Assembly: GCA_037903355.1 (NCBI GenBank)
Contig: JBAJFE010000062.1
Span: forward strand, 1,426,001 to 1,490,000
Direction: 5' to 3'
Origin: Trichuris trichiura
Taxonomy: Eukaryota; Nematoda; Enoplea; Trichinellida; Trichuridae
DNA length: 64,000 nt
A program made the translations under genes and the position numbers. Below are positions 45,363 to 58,200 of the stretch, piece by piece; within the stretch, counting starts at the first letter, position 1, and each line of letters opens with the position of its first letter. Under the pieces are notes generated by a model, which was not told the DNA's origin, searched no databases, and was given only the letters and a program-made list of their open reading frames with translations.

Positions 45363-47950
45363 GCTAAGCATTTTCAGCTAGCACACTCGAATCAGCGGAT
45401 TCGTAATCTTCGGTTTGGCTATCTTGTGCTGTCGCGTAAGCCAGAATGCTTTATTGCATACGACTTCAGCGAATCTGATTATAGAAGTTAATTTTTGTTT
45501 CCTTTTTGGTTTGTGCGTTTAGAGTGCTGTAGGGTAGTTTCTTCAATGCAACTTTTATCTTTTCCAACAGCACACGAGTTTAGGGTTTACTCTGCCTTTC
45601 TTTTAAGGAAGTCACTTTTGCTTGCTGTGGTTTGGGAATCTGCCAGTTTTACTTTTACGCTGATAATATGCCACTTCGTAACGGATCTGCAAGTTGTTCT
45701 CTCTCCTTTTAGGGAGACAACCCGCCGTTCACCGTTGCATTGCTTCCCAGGCATTGGAAAAGTGTCAATCCAGAAGAAGAGATTAAAGCATGTTCTGTTC
45801 CTCCGCCATCGCACGTTTTCTATGATTACAGCCAGTGTACTGCGAAACAGTTTGCATACCGCGTAAGAACAAAAATGAAAAGTTTTTTTGTATAGAAGTG
45901 TACGAATGGTACGGTGAAGCTATAAGCTGTATTTCGGGTGACTTCATAAAAGTGTGCCAACACGGAAATGTAGTTTAGGTTATCGTTGATCACTGCCGAA
46001 AATGACATTCCTTAACACGCTTACGACCATGCTTCAGTGGTATACGTATGTTAACTTTTTCACATCCTTACCTTTCAACGGTTACTGCACAGAGCATACT
46101 GCATTTCATGTTCCGTTCCAGAATGCTTTCTGTATGTATTGGGCATTTGAAGCTAAGAAAAATTGCGTCCCATCGATTGAAGCCGCTAGAAATGTATGGC
46201 TTGCAGCGAAACGCAATTAAATCGCTGCAAGCTTATATGCTTTAGAGCAGGTTCACATGAGGAAAAGAATTCATGTTTTTTTGCAACGGGTACGGCGATT
46301 TCCTTCCCTGCAATCACAGTGTATCAGTCAAATATCGTAACAAACTTGATAATGAGAATAAATTAAATTTTCGATACCTTCTCAACCCGATTTAACGTAC
46401 TATAGGGACAAAATTATTTTTCTTCAACCTGACAGTTGGTCAGGACAGACTTGGAAGGTTAATGCTTTTCTTTATTAGCTATCTTACATCATCTAACCAG
46501 CACACCAAGTTCACAAAGAGGAAAACGAAGAAAAGTAAGGATGTGCTGTGCTCGGTTGTCCTGAAGGTGCATCATAACTTGTACAGTTACTTGGTGCTAA
46601 TTTTCGTAGTCGTCTAATAAACAAGAGCAGTTTTCTGCGCCATTTTCGGTTTATAATTTGCTACCATAAGATTGTACTTGATTACTAGAACAGTATGCGA
46701 CAATAAGCTAGCTTGCTGAGAAATGAGTAAGCCACTGACCAATGCCAAACTTAAGTCCTTTTAAAAAAAGCATCAATATCTGAAAAAGTTAATACAAAAA
46801 TCAGTGCTACTGATTGGTAGGAACTGACGATGTTGCAGTCTGGTAGGCATTTTCTTTGTTGGGGCTGAAGAATAATGCTGAGTTTTGAGACTTCCGGCAA
46901 GTAGCAAGCAATTTCTTGTCATTTAGACTGTGTCTACTTGACAGTTAGTGTTACTGCCGTACAGTTCGGATGGTATTACAGGTAAAATGCACAAGTCCCC
47001 GAAGGTTGTCGTTATCATACTAATCAATACAGCAGCTTCGCTGAACTTGTAGAAAACCAGTGGTCCGTCGAATCTTTGAACATCCGATAAACTAATCCTG
47101 AAATATTGATTGCTGATGGTAAATCAGCCGCGCACGTATTTTAGGAAAAGCCCTTCAGAAAACAAATGGGTGTTATGAACGCGGCGTACTTTGGAACGAT
47201 GAAATGTGGTGCCTTCCTGAAAACTTTCCTTTGACTGGAGCTAAATTCACTAGGCTAGAAAGTCGTTTCAGATTTCTGTCTGAAATATAATGACGTTATC
47301 GTTGAATATTTTCAAGCTGGGCAGGAAATCTTATTTAAAGGAAAATTGACCGTTAGCGGCTTATTGATTTTAGCAGCTTATGAGTCAGAAAGCCTGAATC
47401 ATCCAGGATAGAACAAGTGGTGTATCAGTGAATGGCGTGTTGCCAACTGTATCATCAAGCAGATAGTTCAATGTTTAATGTAGTTAGTAGGTCGGTTGTT
47501 CCCTGGGTTCCTCAGTTAGAGTATGCTTGACATCATCAGCATTTTGCTTATTTCGCTTTTTCTCGAAGTTCACGCACGTGTAATACTCAGCTTGCTGCTT
47601 GCCGAAACGTTGTTTAAATGGTATTTTTTTAAACTTTTAATCGGCAAGGCCGCGCTTCAAATTCGTATTTTAATCCAATTCTGCAAATTTGGCAACTGGC
47701 ATAAAGCGTAGCAAAGGCATTTAAATTACGCCTACCTGCTTTTCATTGTAACCTGCGCATCATGTGCTTACACTAAGGATTCATTCCTTGCGTAGTTGTG
47801 CAAGCGCTTCAAAACCTCTGTTCTCATTCGGTGGTAAGTGATCTTATTACCGCTTCTATTTGACTTAGTCAGCGCGCTTTGTCAGCTTTGATAATTTTTA
47901 TGCGTTCGATTTTATCAACTCCACTTTGTCCCTTAGAAAAGTGGGTGACC

Positions 47951-49440
47951 GTGCGTGCGTTGGGCAATTTTTGTTGTTGTTTTCCTTTCGCAGCTGACAA
48001 ATCTGCGGATACTCGGGGGTCTATCATCTTTACTTTTTGGAACATAGGGGAAACGTTGTATAAGCTTATATCTTAGACAGTTGATTGCTAATTCTGTTGA
48101 GCGTTTGAAGGTTAACCATTAAGCAGGTATTTCTTGTTAAAATTTTGGCAGAAGGCAGAAATTTTTCACATTCTTAACAAGTCTTAGATAAGGTTTGGGG
48201 TGACTCTGTCTACGAAAACGGTCATGTAACAGTTTGGGGAGTTTAAGCGCAGTTTCAGTTCCAGCTGTTGTATGCACGTTTAGGCGTATTCCCTCTTGTG
48301 GTGGCATTAAATGTGTTATGCTTTGCACAAAATAACACTGAAAACGTTGTAAAACATCCGCGTATCCTCGTATAGCGTAAATCCAATGAAAATTGGAAAC
48401 TCTTTATGGACTCCAATTTCAAAGTGCTATGGTGGTCCGATATTAATCTTTTCCGTGTTGCTTTGGCTTTGATTAAAGCGACACTAAAGTGCAGCTTTTC
48501 CTAAGCGCATGTAAGTTGAAGGAGCTGAGTCTTCTTAGGTCATAGTCGAAAAGTGAGGAGAAGACGGCACTTATTAGCGTGGTTGTTGTATACGCACAAA
48601 TAAAATTAACGGAGGAAATGTGCCACGGAATTTGTTTGCCATATGCGTCAGGCCAGTGTTAACTAGTTTACGTAAGCGTATGTGTTATAACTACTTGCTA
48701 AATGATGCATCCTGCATATTTTTAGTGTTTTAATCTTTGCTACAGACCATAGGTCGATATAAGGTGCCCTCGGGGAAGAGGAAAACTACAAGAGCAATGC
48801 TTTTGGCTTTGACAGCATCAGTTCTATTTTGGTTGCCGGGATTGAGGGGATCTGTAGGTACTTGGAAACTGAGTATGAAGAGCTGAAAATGAAATTTTTA
48901 TTTTGTGCTTATAATTGTTCTTAGAAACGTTTGCCGCCTCTTTGATGATGCGATAGTTTCTTGACATCAAATCTCCTGTTTTAATGATGTCCAAAAACTT
49001 TGAAATATATTCTTAAATGAGCAAATGGGGTGGTAACCTGTTAATCATAATTTTGTTGGATACTTCGAAGCCTGTTTTTCTTTAGTTTTTTCTGCTTTTG
49101 CTTATAGCACTTTGTAAGTTGCCACAGTTTCGTAACAAAAAATTCAAAAAAATAACTTTAGCATATTTTGCATGATTAGTTGCGAAGCAGTGCAAGTCTG
49201 TACGAACATTCTGAGCACACATCATGCGCCCGTTGTTGGGCACTGATCAACCTGCCGAATAATGAAAAGTGAAGTTTACGTCTCCGCTTATGATTGACGT
49301 CTAACATCTTTGATAAACAAATTGCATATGTTAATAACTGGTAATAATCTGGCCTCAAAGTACGAGCTGCGTAATTATTGTCGCTAAACTTTTCCACGTC
49401 ATTTACCTTTCAGTTTTGGGCCCTTATTTTATCAACCCAC
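47951..49440. other. Intergenic, nothing recognised
   Basis: T-rich sequence between array and GPI without a convincing frame, RNA gene or transposon end. Confidence 0.4.
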
Positions 49441-49537
49441 TGAAAATGTTGTTCTCACTCAACATCCCCATAGCATAGGACAATGATCATGCTGAAGCTG
49501 GCCAGCGTAGTTGCTCTCTATTGCTCTGCATTAGTTA
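49441..49537 (-). repeat. Isolated, inverted fragment of array monomer
   Basis: Reverse complement of the monomer block at about 14388-14500 (also 29987-30100 and 39573-39686), including CAACATCCCCATAGCAT and AAGCTGGCCAGC. It sits 1.5 kb outside the array, in opposite orientation, about 440 bp upstream of the GPI start codon. Confidence 0.7.
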
Positions 49538-49842
49538 AATGGAACAACAAGTGGCTGTAAGCAATAGAAATGAATGATCGATCAATAAAGCTTTGTTTTC
49601 TGGAAAAGTTTACAAACTTTGTGAAGCCAGTAGGCTGTCACATACTTTCATTGTATTATTGTTTACGCTGCCTTCGATCTTGACTTATTAAACGAGCTGT
49701 TTTGTAAATTCTGCCGACAAGGTCGCTATTTAAATTATCTTGACCTCACAGCGAAGTATTAAAGTGTGAAAAGATGCTCAGCTTTCGGATTTGTCCTAAT
49801 TCCAACTCAAGCGTTTTTTGGTTAATTCTTCTTTACGGTTAG

Positions 49843-51636
<1,794 letters not shown>

Positions 51637-52240
51637 AAGCATGTCCCGGTAGAATGATGTAAATTTCGTGCCATGTGCATCACTCGTTGCGTCCACTTAG
51701 GTTGTTAGGTTGATTTTTTCCATTTAGTCTTGCTGCATTGATTTCGCAGTCTACCTTCTAGTTGTTATTCCGTCTTCTTGAAGTGTTTCATTTCAACTGG
51801 CTCTAAGCATTTAAGCGTATCTCATTCTGTCCATACATCGAACTTAAAGATAGCGTGTTTTCATGTTTCCTTCGTAGCCACTGGTAGCTCAAAACGATGG
51901 TATTTAGTAAATCGAATTGAAGGCAATGGTTAGATATATTCTTGCAGTCGATGTGAAATTCATGGTACGCACGTTCGTCTTTCAGAGCGCTAAGGCCATA
52001 TGCGTTAATAGTTCACCTTACGTAAATTGTATACGTATAATGTCGTGGTGAGCATGCAGCGTTCGGAAGACCTGCTTCTCTTTGAGGCCGGTAAAGAAAC
52101 GGAGGAGAAGTAGGGACCAAAATCGAAAGCTTTTTAACGGCGGCAATATAAATACGTAGGTAATTATTATTTTTAAAAGCAAGGAGTTATATAAACGAAG
52201 CTTTGAGGACAGACTCAAACTCCTCTCAACGTTTAATTAA
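51637..52240. other. GPI 3' flank
   Basis: Presumed 3' UTR and intergenic DNA. No clear AATAAA signal close to the stop; nothing else recognised. Confidence 0.4.
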
Positions 52241-52424
52241 GCTTCGTAACGGGATGATGTTTCATAGTTTTCTGGATCTTTTATGGCTTTTCCAGTTCTT
52301 ATCTGCTTGGTATCTGTAATTCAAACGAAACATGTTTCGTTTGAATTACAGATACCAAGCAGATAAGAACTGGAAAAGCCGTAAAAGATCCAGAAAACTA
52401 TGAAACATCATCCCGTTACGAAGC
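52241..52424. repeat. Near-perfect loopless hairpin (92-bp arms)
   Basis: Left arm from GCTTCGTAACGGG and right arm to CCCGTTACGAAGC pair with a single mismatch (cttttaTgg versus cttttaCgg), meeting at CGAAACATGTTTCG. The arm length is almost that of FB1 and it carries AACGGG, but it lacks the CTGANGA core and I see no flanking duplication. Confidence 0.8.
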
Positions 52425-52654
52425 ATCCAATCTTCAACTTACTCCACTGATACAACGTATGCAGGAGCCAACCAGAGAATAGAATAGCATATATATGATT
52501 ACTCCGCCGGATTAATTCTGCTTCAGTTACGAGTTTGCCTCTTTAGGCTTTCACCATAAAGGAAAAACTACACAAAGAATTGGGCATAATTAAGCAGAAT
52601 AACTGTCATACTTTGTTTGGGCAGCGTCATTTCAAAACATGCGCCTTTCTGCAG

Positions 52655-52800
52655 GCCTACTGGGAAACCAATGATGCTGGCGAAAGATCCGGATTTCTAC
52701 TATTACGAGAAACCCCAATATCAAGTGTCGGACATGCCATACACAGTTGAGAGTTACGCAATGTTTATAGTGCTTCCGAGATGGTTTGGCCCCTTAGGAC
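52655..52800 (+). pseudogene. Serpin-like exon fragment
   Basis: After an acceptor CTTTCTGCAG (52654) the frame reads PTGKPMMLAKDPDFYYYE, then QVSDMPYTVESYAMFIVLP. This is the serpin pattern from the PMM segment of strand s2B to the LPY...SMLIILP region. Similarity ends at about 52800, and frames downstream are broken up. No reactive-centre loop or further exons were found. Either an isolated exon of a gene with long introns or a relic. Confidence 0.5.
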
Positions 52801-53118
52801 AGGCAGAACACCGCTGCAACATTTTCGAAGCGCTACTATGGAATATGTGCAGGAGAGATTCTTTAACAAAATTGTCTATGGAAATCTGCCTTATTTTCGT
52901 CAAAAGAAGGGGCCTGAATCTTATTCGACGTACAAACTCAGTTCAAGAGTTCGCTAATATTAATACTGTAGTACTAAATGGGTTTTGGTCAATAGTCTCT
53001 TCGCAGCTTCCTTTAATGAGTTTTCTTTCAACTTTCTTCCTATAATGCATTTAAGTAAGTTTATCTGCTTAGGTTCAAGGTTAGGTTATCTGCTTAAGTT
53101 ATGGACGGTGCGGTATTT

Positions 53119-53825
53119 GATTTTTCTTTTTTCTTTTTCTCCTTTCTAACGGGTGCGTTATTCGGAATAAAATTTTTCTATTTTTGCGGCTTTGCTACCC
53201 GTTCGTCAGTTAAAAACGTTTATTTTCAAACGTATAACCCGCGGAGCTTTCGGGCCACACTGGGGCCTGTCATCAGCGCTAAGTGCGCCGCCGTCGGGTC
53301 GGTCATTATGTTAGCAAGCCGCTCCGTTATTATGTTAGCAAAAAAAGAAAAAAAAATTTACTCCGAATAACGCACCCGTTAGAAAGGAGAAAAAGAGAAA
53401 AGAATTAATTTTAATGTGTGTGCAGGCACGGACAACAAAGAGGGCAACGAGGGGTCGAAAAGAAAGAAAGTTTAAAACCCGCCTGTTTTAAACAGACGGG
53501 TATATCGTTTGTATGCTCGTTGTTTCTCATTGTTAGTGCTGCCGCCGTCGTGGAAGGTCGGTTGGGTGCTCGCCGCAAAGTCTGACTGACTAGGTGGGAC
53601 CAAAGCCCGACGGGTCAAGGATCGACCTGACGGCTGAGGTTCCCGCCTCGGTCGGTCGGACAGAGCGGCTTGCTAACATAATGACCGACCCGACGGCGAC
53701 GCACTTAGCGCTGATGACGAGCCCGGGTGTGGCCCGAAAGCTCCGCGGGTTAAACGTTTGAAAATAAACGTTTTTAGCTGACGAACGGGTAGCAAAGCCG
53801 CAAAAGAAGAAACATTTTATTCCGA
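53119..53825. mobile_element. Foldback element FB3 (707 bp)
   Basis: Flanked by the 11-bp direct repeat GTGCGGTATTT (53108-53118 and 53826-53836). Internal inverted pairs: CTAACGGGTGCGTTATTCGG (53147-53166) with 53363-53383, and GCGGCTTTGCTACCCGTTCG (53186 on) with a copy ending at 53801. It contains two hammerhead-like cores (minus at 53244-53278, plus at 53710-53743) reading CTGATGA...GCCCGAAAGCTC. Homologous motif order links it to FB1 and FB2. Confidence 0.7.
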
Positions 53826-55234
53826 GTGCGGTATTTCCTAAAAAGATTTACAGGTTCATAGCAGACCATCCCTTCTCGTTTGCTACAGCGCAGATGAACA
53901 GTGAGCTCCTTCTTTTCCTTAATCGTTTCAGTTTTCAGTAAAATCAGAATTGTCCCCATTCAATACAAATAGTTGAAGATTATTGTTTTAGCAACTGACA
54001 CTGGAACCTGAAATCATACTTTTTAAACATTGTGACGGTTGCTCGTCAAACGTATCTTCAGCAATTTCAGGGAGAACATTCGCGTGCGTCACATTTCGTC
54101 TCTGACTTCCGTTGATGTGATATCTAATGGGGCTATTTCTAAGTGTCACCTTTTTTCTGCGGCAGAAGAGAAGAGAAGAAGAAGAAAGAAGAACTTCTTT
54201 CTTCTTTCTCAGTTCTTCTTTCAACAGTTCTTCTTTCTTCTTCTTCTCTTCTCTTCTGCCGCAGAAAAAAAGTAACACTTAGAAATAGCCCCATTAGATA
54301 TCACATCAACGGAAGTCAGAGACGAAATGTGACGCACGCGAATGTTCTCCCTGAAATTGCTGAAGATACGTTTGATGAGCAACCGTCACAATGTTTAAAA
54401 AGTATGATTTCAGGTTCCAGTGTCAGTTGCTAAAACAATAATCTTCAACTATTTGTATTGAATGGGGACAATTCTGATTTTACTGAAAACTGAAACGATT
54501 AAGGAAAAGAAGGAGCTCACTGTTCATCTGCGCTGTAGCAAACGAGAAGGGATGGTCTGCTATGAACCTGTAAATCTTTTTAGGAAATACCGCACTCGGA
54601 ATAAAATTTTTCTTTTTTTGCGGCTTTGCTACCCGTTCGTCAGTAAAAACGTTTATTTTCAAACGTATAACCCGCGGAGCTTTCGGGCTACACCGGGGCC
54701 CGTCATCAGCGCTAAGTGCGCCGCCGTCGGGTCGGTCATTATGTTAGCAAGCCGCTCTGTCCGACCGACCGTGGCGGGAACCTCAGCCGTCAGGTCGATC
54801 CTTGACCCGTCGGGCTTTGGTCCCACCTAGTCAGTCAGACTTTGCGGCGAGCACCCAACCGACCTTCCACGACGGCACCAGCACTAACAATGAGAAACAA
54901 CGAGCATACAAACGATATACCCGTCTGTTTAAAACAGGCGGGTTTTAAACTTTCTTTCTTCTCGACCACTCGTTGCCCTCTTTGTTGTCCGTGCCTGCAC
55001 ACACATTAAAATTGATTCTTTTTTCTTTTTTTCCTTTCTAACGGGTGCGTTATTCGGAATAAAATTTTTTTTCTTTTTTTGCTAACATAATAACGGAGCG
55101 GCTTGCTAACATAATGACCGACCCGACGGCGGCGCACTTAGCGCTGATGACGAGCCCCGGTGTGGCCCGAAAGCTCCGCGGGTTATACGTTTGAAAATAA
55201 ACGTTTTTAACTGACGAACGGGTAGCAAAGCCGC
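53186..55234. repeat. Large inverted repeat, arms about 1.0 kb
   Basis: 53186-54194 is mirrored by 54227-55234 with few differences and a 32-bp spacer (54195-54226). Each arm contains most of FB3 and about 370 bp of other DNA (53826-54194), whose inner ends are GAA/TTC-rich. The outer left part of FB3 (53119-53185) is not mirrored. No recognisable protein is encoded, although frames occur in both arms. Confidence 0.88.
54677..54710 (-). ncRNA. Hammerhead-like core motif in right arm of inverted repeat
   Basis: Minus strand: CTGATGA, C, helix GGGC...GCCC with loop CCCGGTGTA, GAAAGCTC. The helix differs from FB1/FB2 (GGGTC/GACCC) by a paired change. A related copy lies at 55142-55175 on the plus strand. 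Confidence 0.35.
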
Positions 55235-58200
55235 ACTCGAAAGCCAGATTTCGAAATCGCACTACGTGAGCTAATAAGAGATTGCGCTGCTCTTAGAGCA
55301 GTAGCGACAAAGCGCATTGTGACGGTTGTAACAAAAATAAGATTTGATACCGCGCTTTTTGTTTTAATCGCTGCGTTCGCAGCAGATTCCTCAGCTGGAA
55401 GAGTCCGTAGAGCAAAGGAAAGTTCAACTATAAACTGTCACTTTACTATTGCCGCGAAATCATATTCCGGCGAAACAAGGCATCATTTGGTCTGCTTCTG
55501 TTGTTTAGACAATAATTCTAAGAACAAAATGTCGTAGTACTTTCTGCTCTCACGGCAGAGAAATCCTGATAATACTGCCATGCTGATTGCTCCTTCTATA
55601 AACGGAGAGCAGCTTTTTTCATAAAATGGGCGACTGAAAAAATGAGTTACTAAAGCTATTCGACAAAGACTTCTTGGTTCAATTGAAATGTAGGATACTG
55701 TTAGAAGCACTCATAGCAATACCATTTTGCATACGCAATGGGCCGTAATGCCTGAACTCCTTGAATTCTCTGTATAGCCGATTTTGTACGCTTCGCTGCT
55801 CCAAAATAGGTTTCTTGAAAATTGTTACATGACAATGGCGCCATGTCTGTTTGCAACACGAACTATTGACTGGAAACGTTTTCTTTTAAATGCCTAAACT
55901 TTGTTTTTTCTTGCTTGTTATTTAAAAATAACTTTTCATGTCAATATCTGACAAAGTGGTAGCTGCAGCGATGCTTTATGGGACATTGGGTTTTAATTTT
56001 TGCTTATTCCCTGGCGTACGAGTTGTTGACCTTAACCTGTACTTTTTTTGTGTTTGGACCAAAACAGTTTGGAGTCTGCATCTCTAACGCGCGTTTGTCT
56101 TCTCTCTGTTTTTCACGTAAGTGCGAGAATGCCTCCAGACGCCGATAAAAGTCATATATCAGTTTTTTACCGCTCTTTGCAGAAGTTCGATTGTACCCCG
56201 TGCTAGTACTTATTTTTTCCGTCGTCATTTCTATTTTCAAAAGTGGAAAAGTATGGGTGTAATCGTCGTTTAGGCATAATGGCCAATAAACCCATTTTTC
56301 AAGGGAAACTGCTTGTTTAATTACATTTTGAAAGTTTAGAAATGACACTTGCTATCGCGCTCCCCTTCCGATTAACCTGGAAAAATTGTTTCGACACTAC
56401 TTTTTCCCGAGCGGAGTACGCAAACTACTTTGGTTAAGCTCGAGCGGTCATTATACTTTGGAAGTCCTTAGTAATGGCGTGTTTTTGAGTTAGATGGATT
56501 GCTTGACAGCGCAATCACTTGTTTAGTGCTTGTCAGTTGGTTCACTTTAGTTTCAGCGTTTGCACGCCATTTTCACGCGTTTTTGTTTTCCTAGCAGAAC
56601 AGTAAATAGTTTCCCCTTTCTGTCGTAAGAGAAGACATCATTTCACCTTAATGCCGTTTTAATTGTCGTTTGGTCTAATTTTTTCAGTTCTCCTGTTTTC
56701 AAGCGCTCCTTAGCCCACTCACTCTATAATCCCGTACAATATTTTCTTGCTCGCGCCAGAGTAGAAATTCTATTCGTAAACCAACCGCTCGACGTTTAGA
56801 GCAACAACAAAGTTTGAGCGTTGGGCGTGCGTACAGCTTAAACTGCCATTACTGCCTGTTGCGCAATAAATTTTTGCGATACAGCGTGCCTTCAGTTAAG
56901 AAATTTCAAAATTCCAATGCTGAAACTCCAAACGGACAACCGGCATAGATTGCCCACATGAATACGTTTTCCCTTCCGAATTAGCGGTTTAAATGAATTT
57001 TCAAAAACAAACAGTTTTTTCAGCCGTTTGCGTACGAGCGCAATTTTGCATTAACGTCCTAAACAATAGCCGCAACGTTGCTAACTAGCTCAGTGTTCTA
57101 ACTTGAAAGTTTCAAGTCAGCATTAGTCCTTTGGGAACATGCCAGTAGTGAAGTAAACACTAAGCCTGACTGATAATTCAACAGAATTAATTGCACATGT
57201 CTCTCCATTTCAAATCATTCAAGAGCAATCTGATAACTGTCATTGCTTCGGGACTTCAGCTTTTCAACTCAGTGGCCAACAGTGTTAATACCGTCAGCCG
57301 CCAAAACAAAAATGCTGACATTGCTTTTGTTTAAACTTATCGTACTTTAGTGTTCCAAATTACTAACGTGTTGCCTAGACAGCCGGTATTATACGGGTAC
57401 AAAGTTCGGAGCTCAAGTTGAAACATCAACATCCTGCTCATCATTAGTAGAAAAAGAAACTACGGAAACAAACAGCCTTTAAATATATTCCATCCCGCAT
57501 TTATTTGCGTTAAAATTTTGCAGCTACACGCGGGAAGCGAACTGTCGCTCCATTAACTTTTCGAACACCGAACTTGCGCGGAGAAATGTTGATTTTGTTA
57601 ATACCTGCGGATCCACAGTACTGTACTTAAGTTTCAAAAATTTTTCTGCCCGTTTCGGGAGCATAATTTGCGGCGCCGAAATTTTCTGCCCCAAAATCGA
57701 AAGCATTTTAACTTTTGCCGATAGCGAAGCCGCTTACGTTGCGCCCCAAAAGGCGCGCAAACAGCTCTAGCCTTCTTGCTCGCTTGCGTAGCGCCGGTGA
57801 GTGCTTTTTCCTTTTTTAAACGTCGCGGTTTGCCGTTTCGCGCTGGCAGCAACTTTGGCTGTTCGACTGATCGCCGTTTGTGTATTTTCGTTTTCGACGA
57901 AGCTTAGGCTGCCGTCCTTTTTGATTTAGGGCTCAGTTAAAGCGGCATCCGCTTTACTGTTTGTTTAGTTCGCTTGACGTGGCGTTAAAGCAACACTTCA
58001 AGGGTGTTGTACCCTTGGATCGGTGGGAGTAAGCTGCCGCGATCTAATGGGCGATAAATTGTTATTAATGACTTCTAATGTTTCTTGTCATTATCTAGCT
58101 TCGTGTCTCCGCTATGACGAATAGCTTTTGTTTAGCTATGGTGTCTTCCAACGCGCATGCTTCTTTTTTGCCAAGAAAAATAGACCAGAAAGTCGACAAT

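Larger units (their letters stand above)
43277..47950. repeat. Array unit H3 (partial), right end of tandem array
   Basis: Starts like H1 and H2 and holds A7 and B5. It diverges progressively and loses similarity near 47950, which I take as the right boundary of the array. Confidence 0.8.

Noticed and set aside
47040..47340. Possible decayed transposase-like reading (also near 29000 and 38580).
   Set aside because: Several stops in every copy and only vague similarity to piggyBac-like proteins; not enough to call.
53988..54433. Mirror-image frames of 96 codons in the two palindrome arms.
   Set aside because: Mostly encoded by GAA/TTC-rich repeat and by sequence present twice; no recognisable domain.
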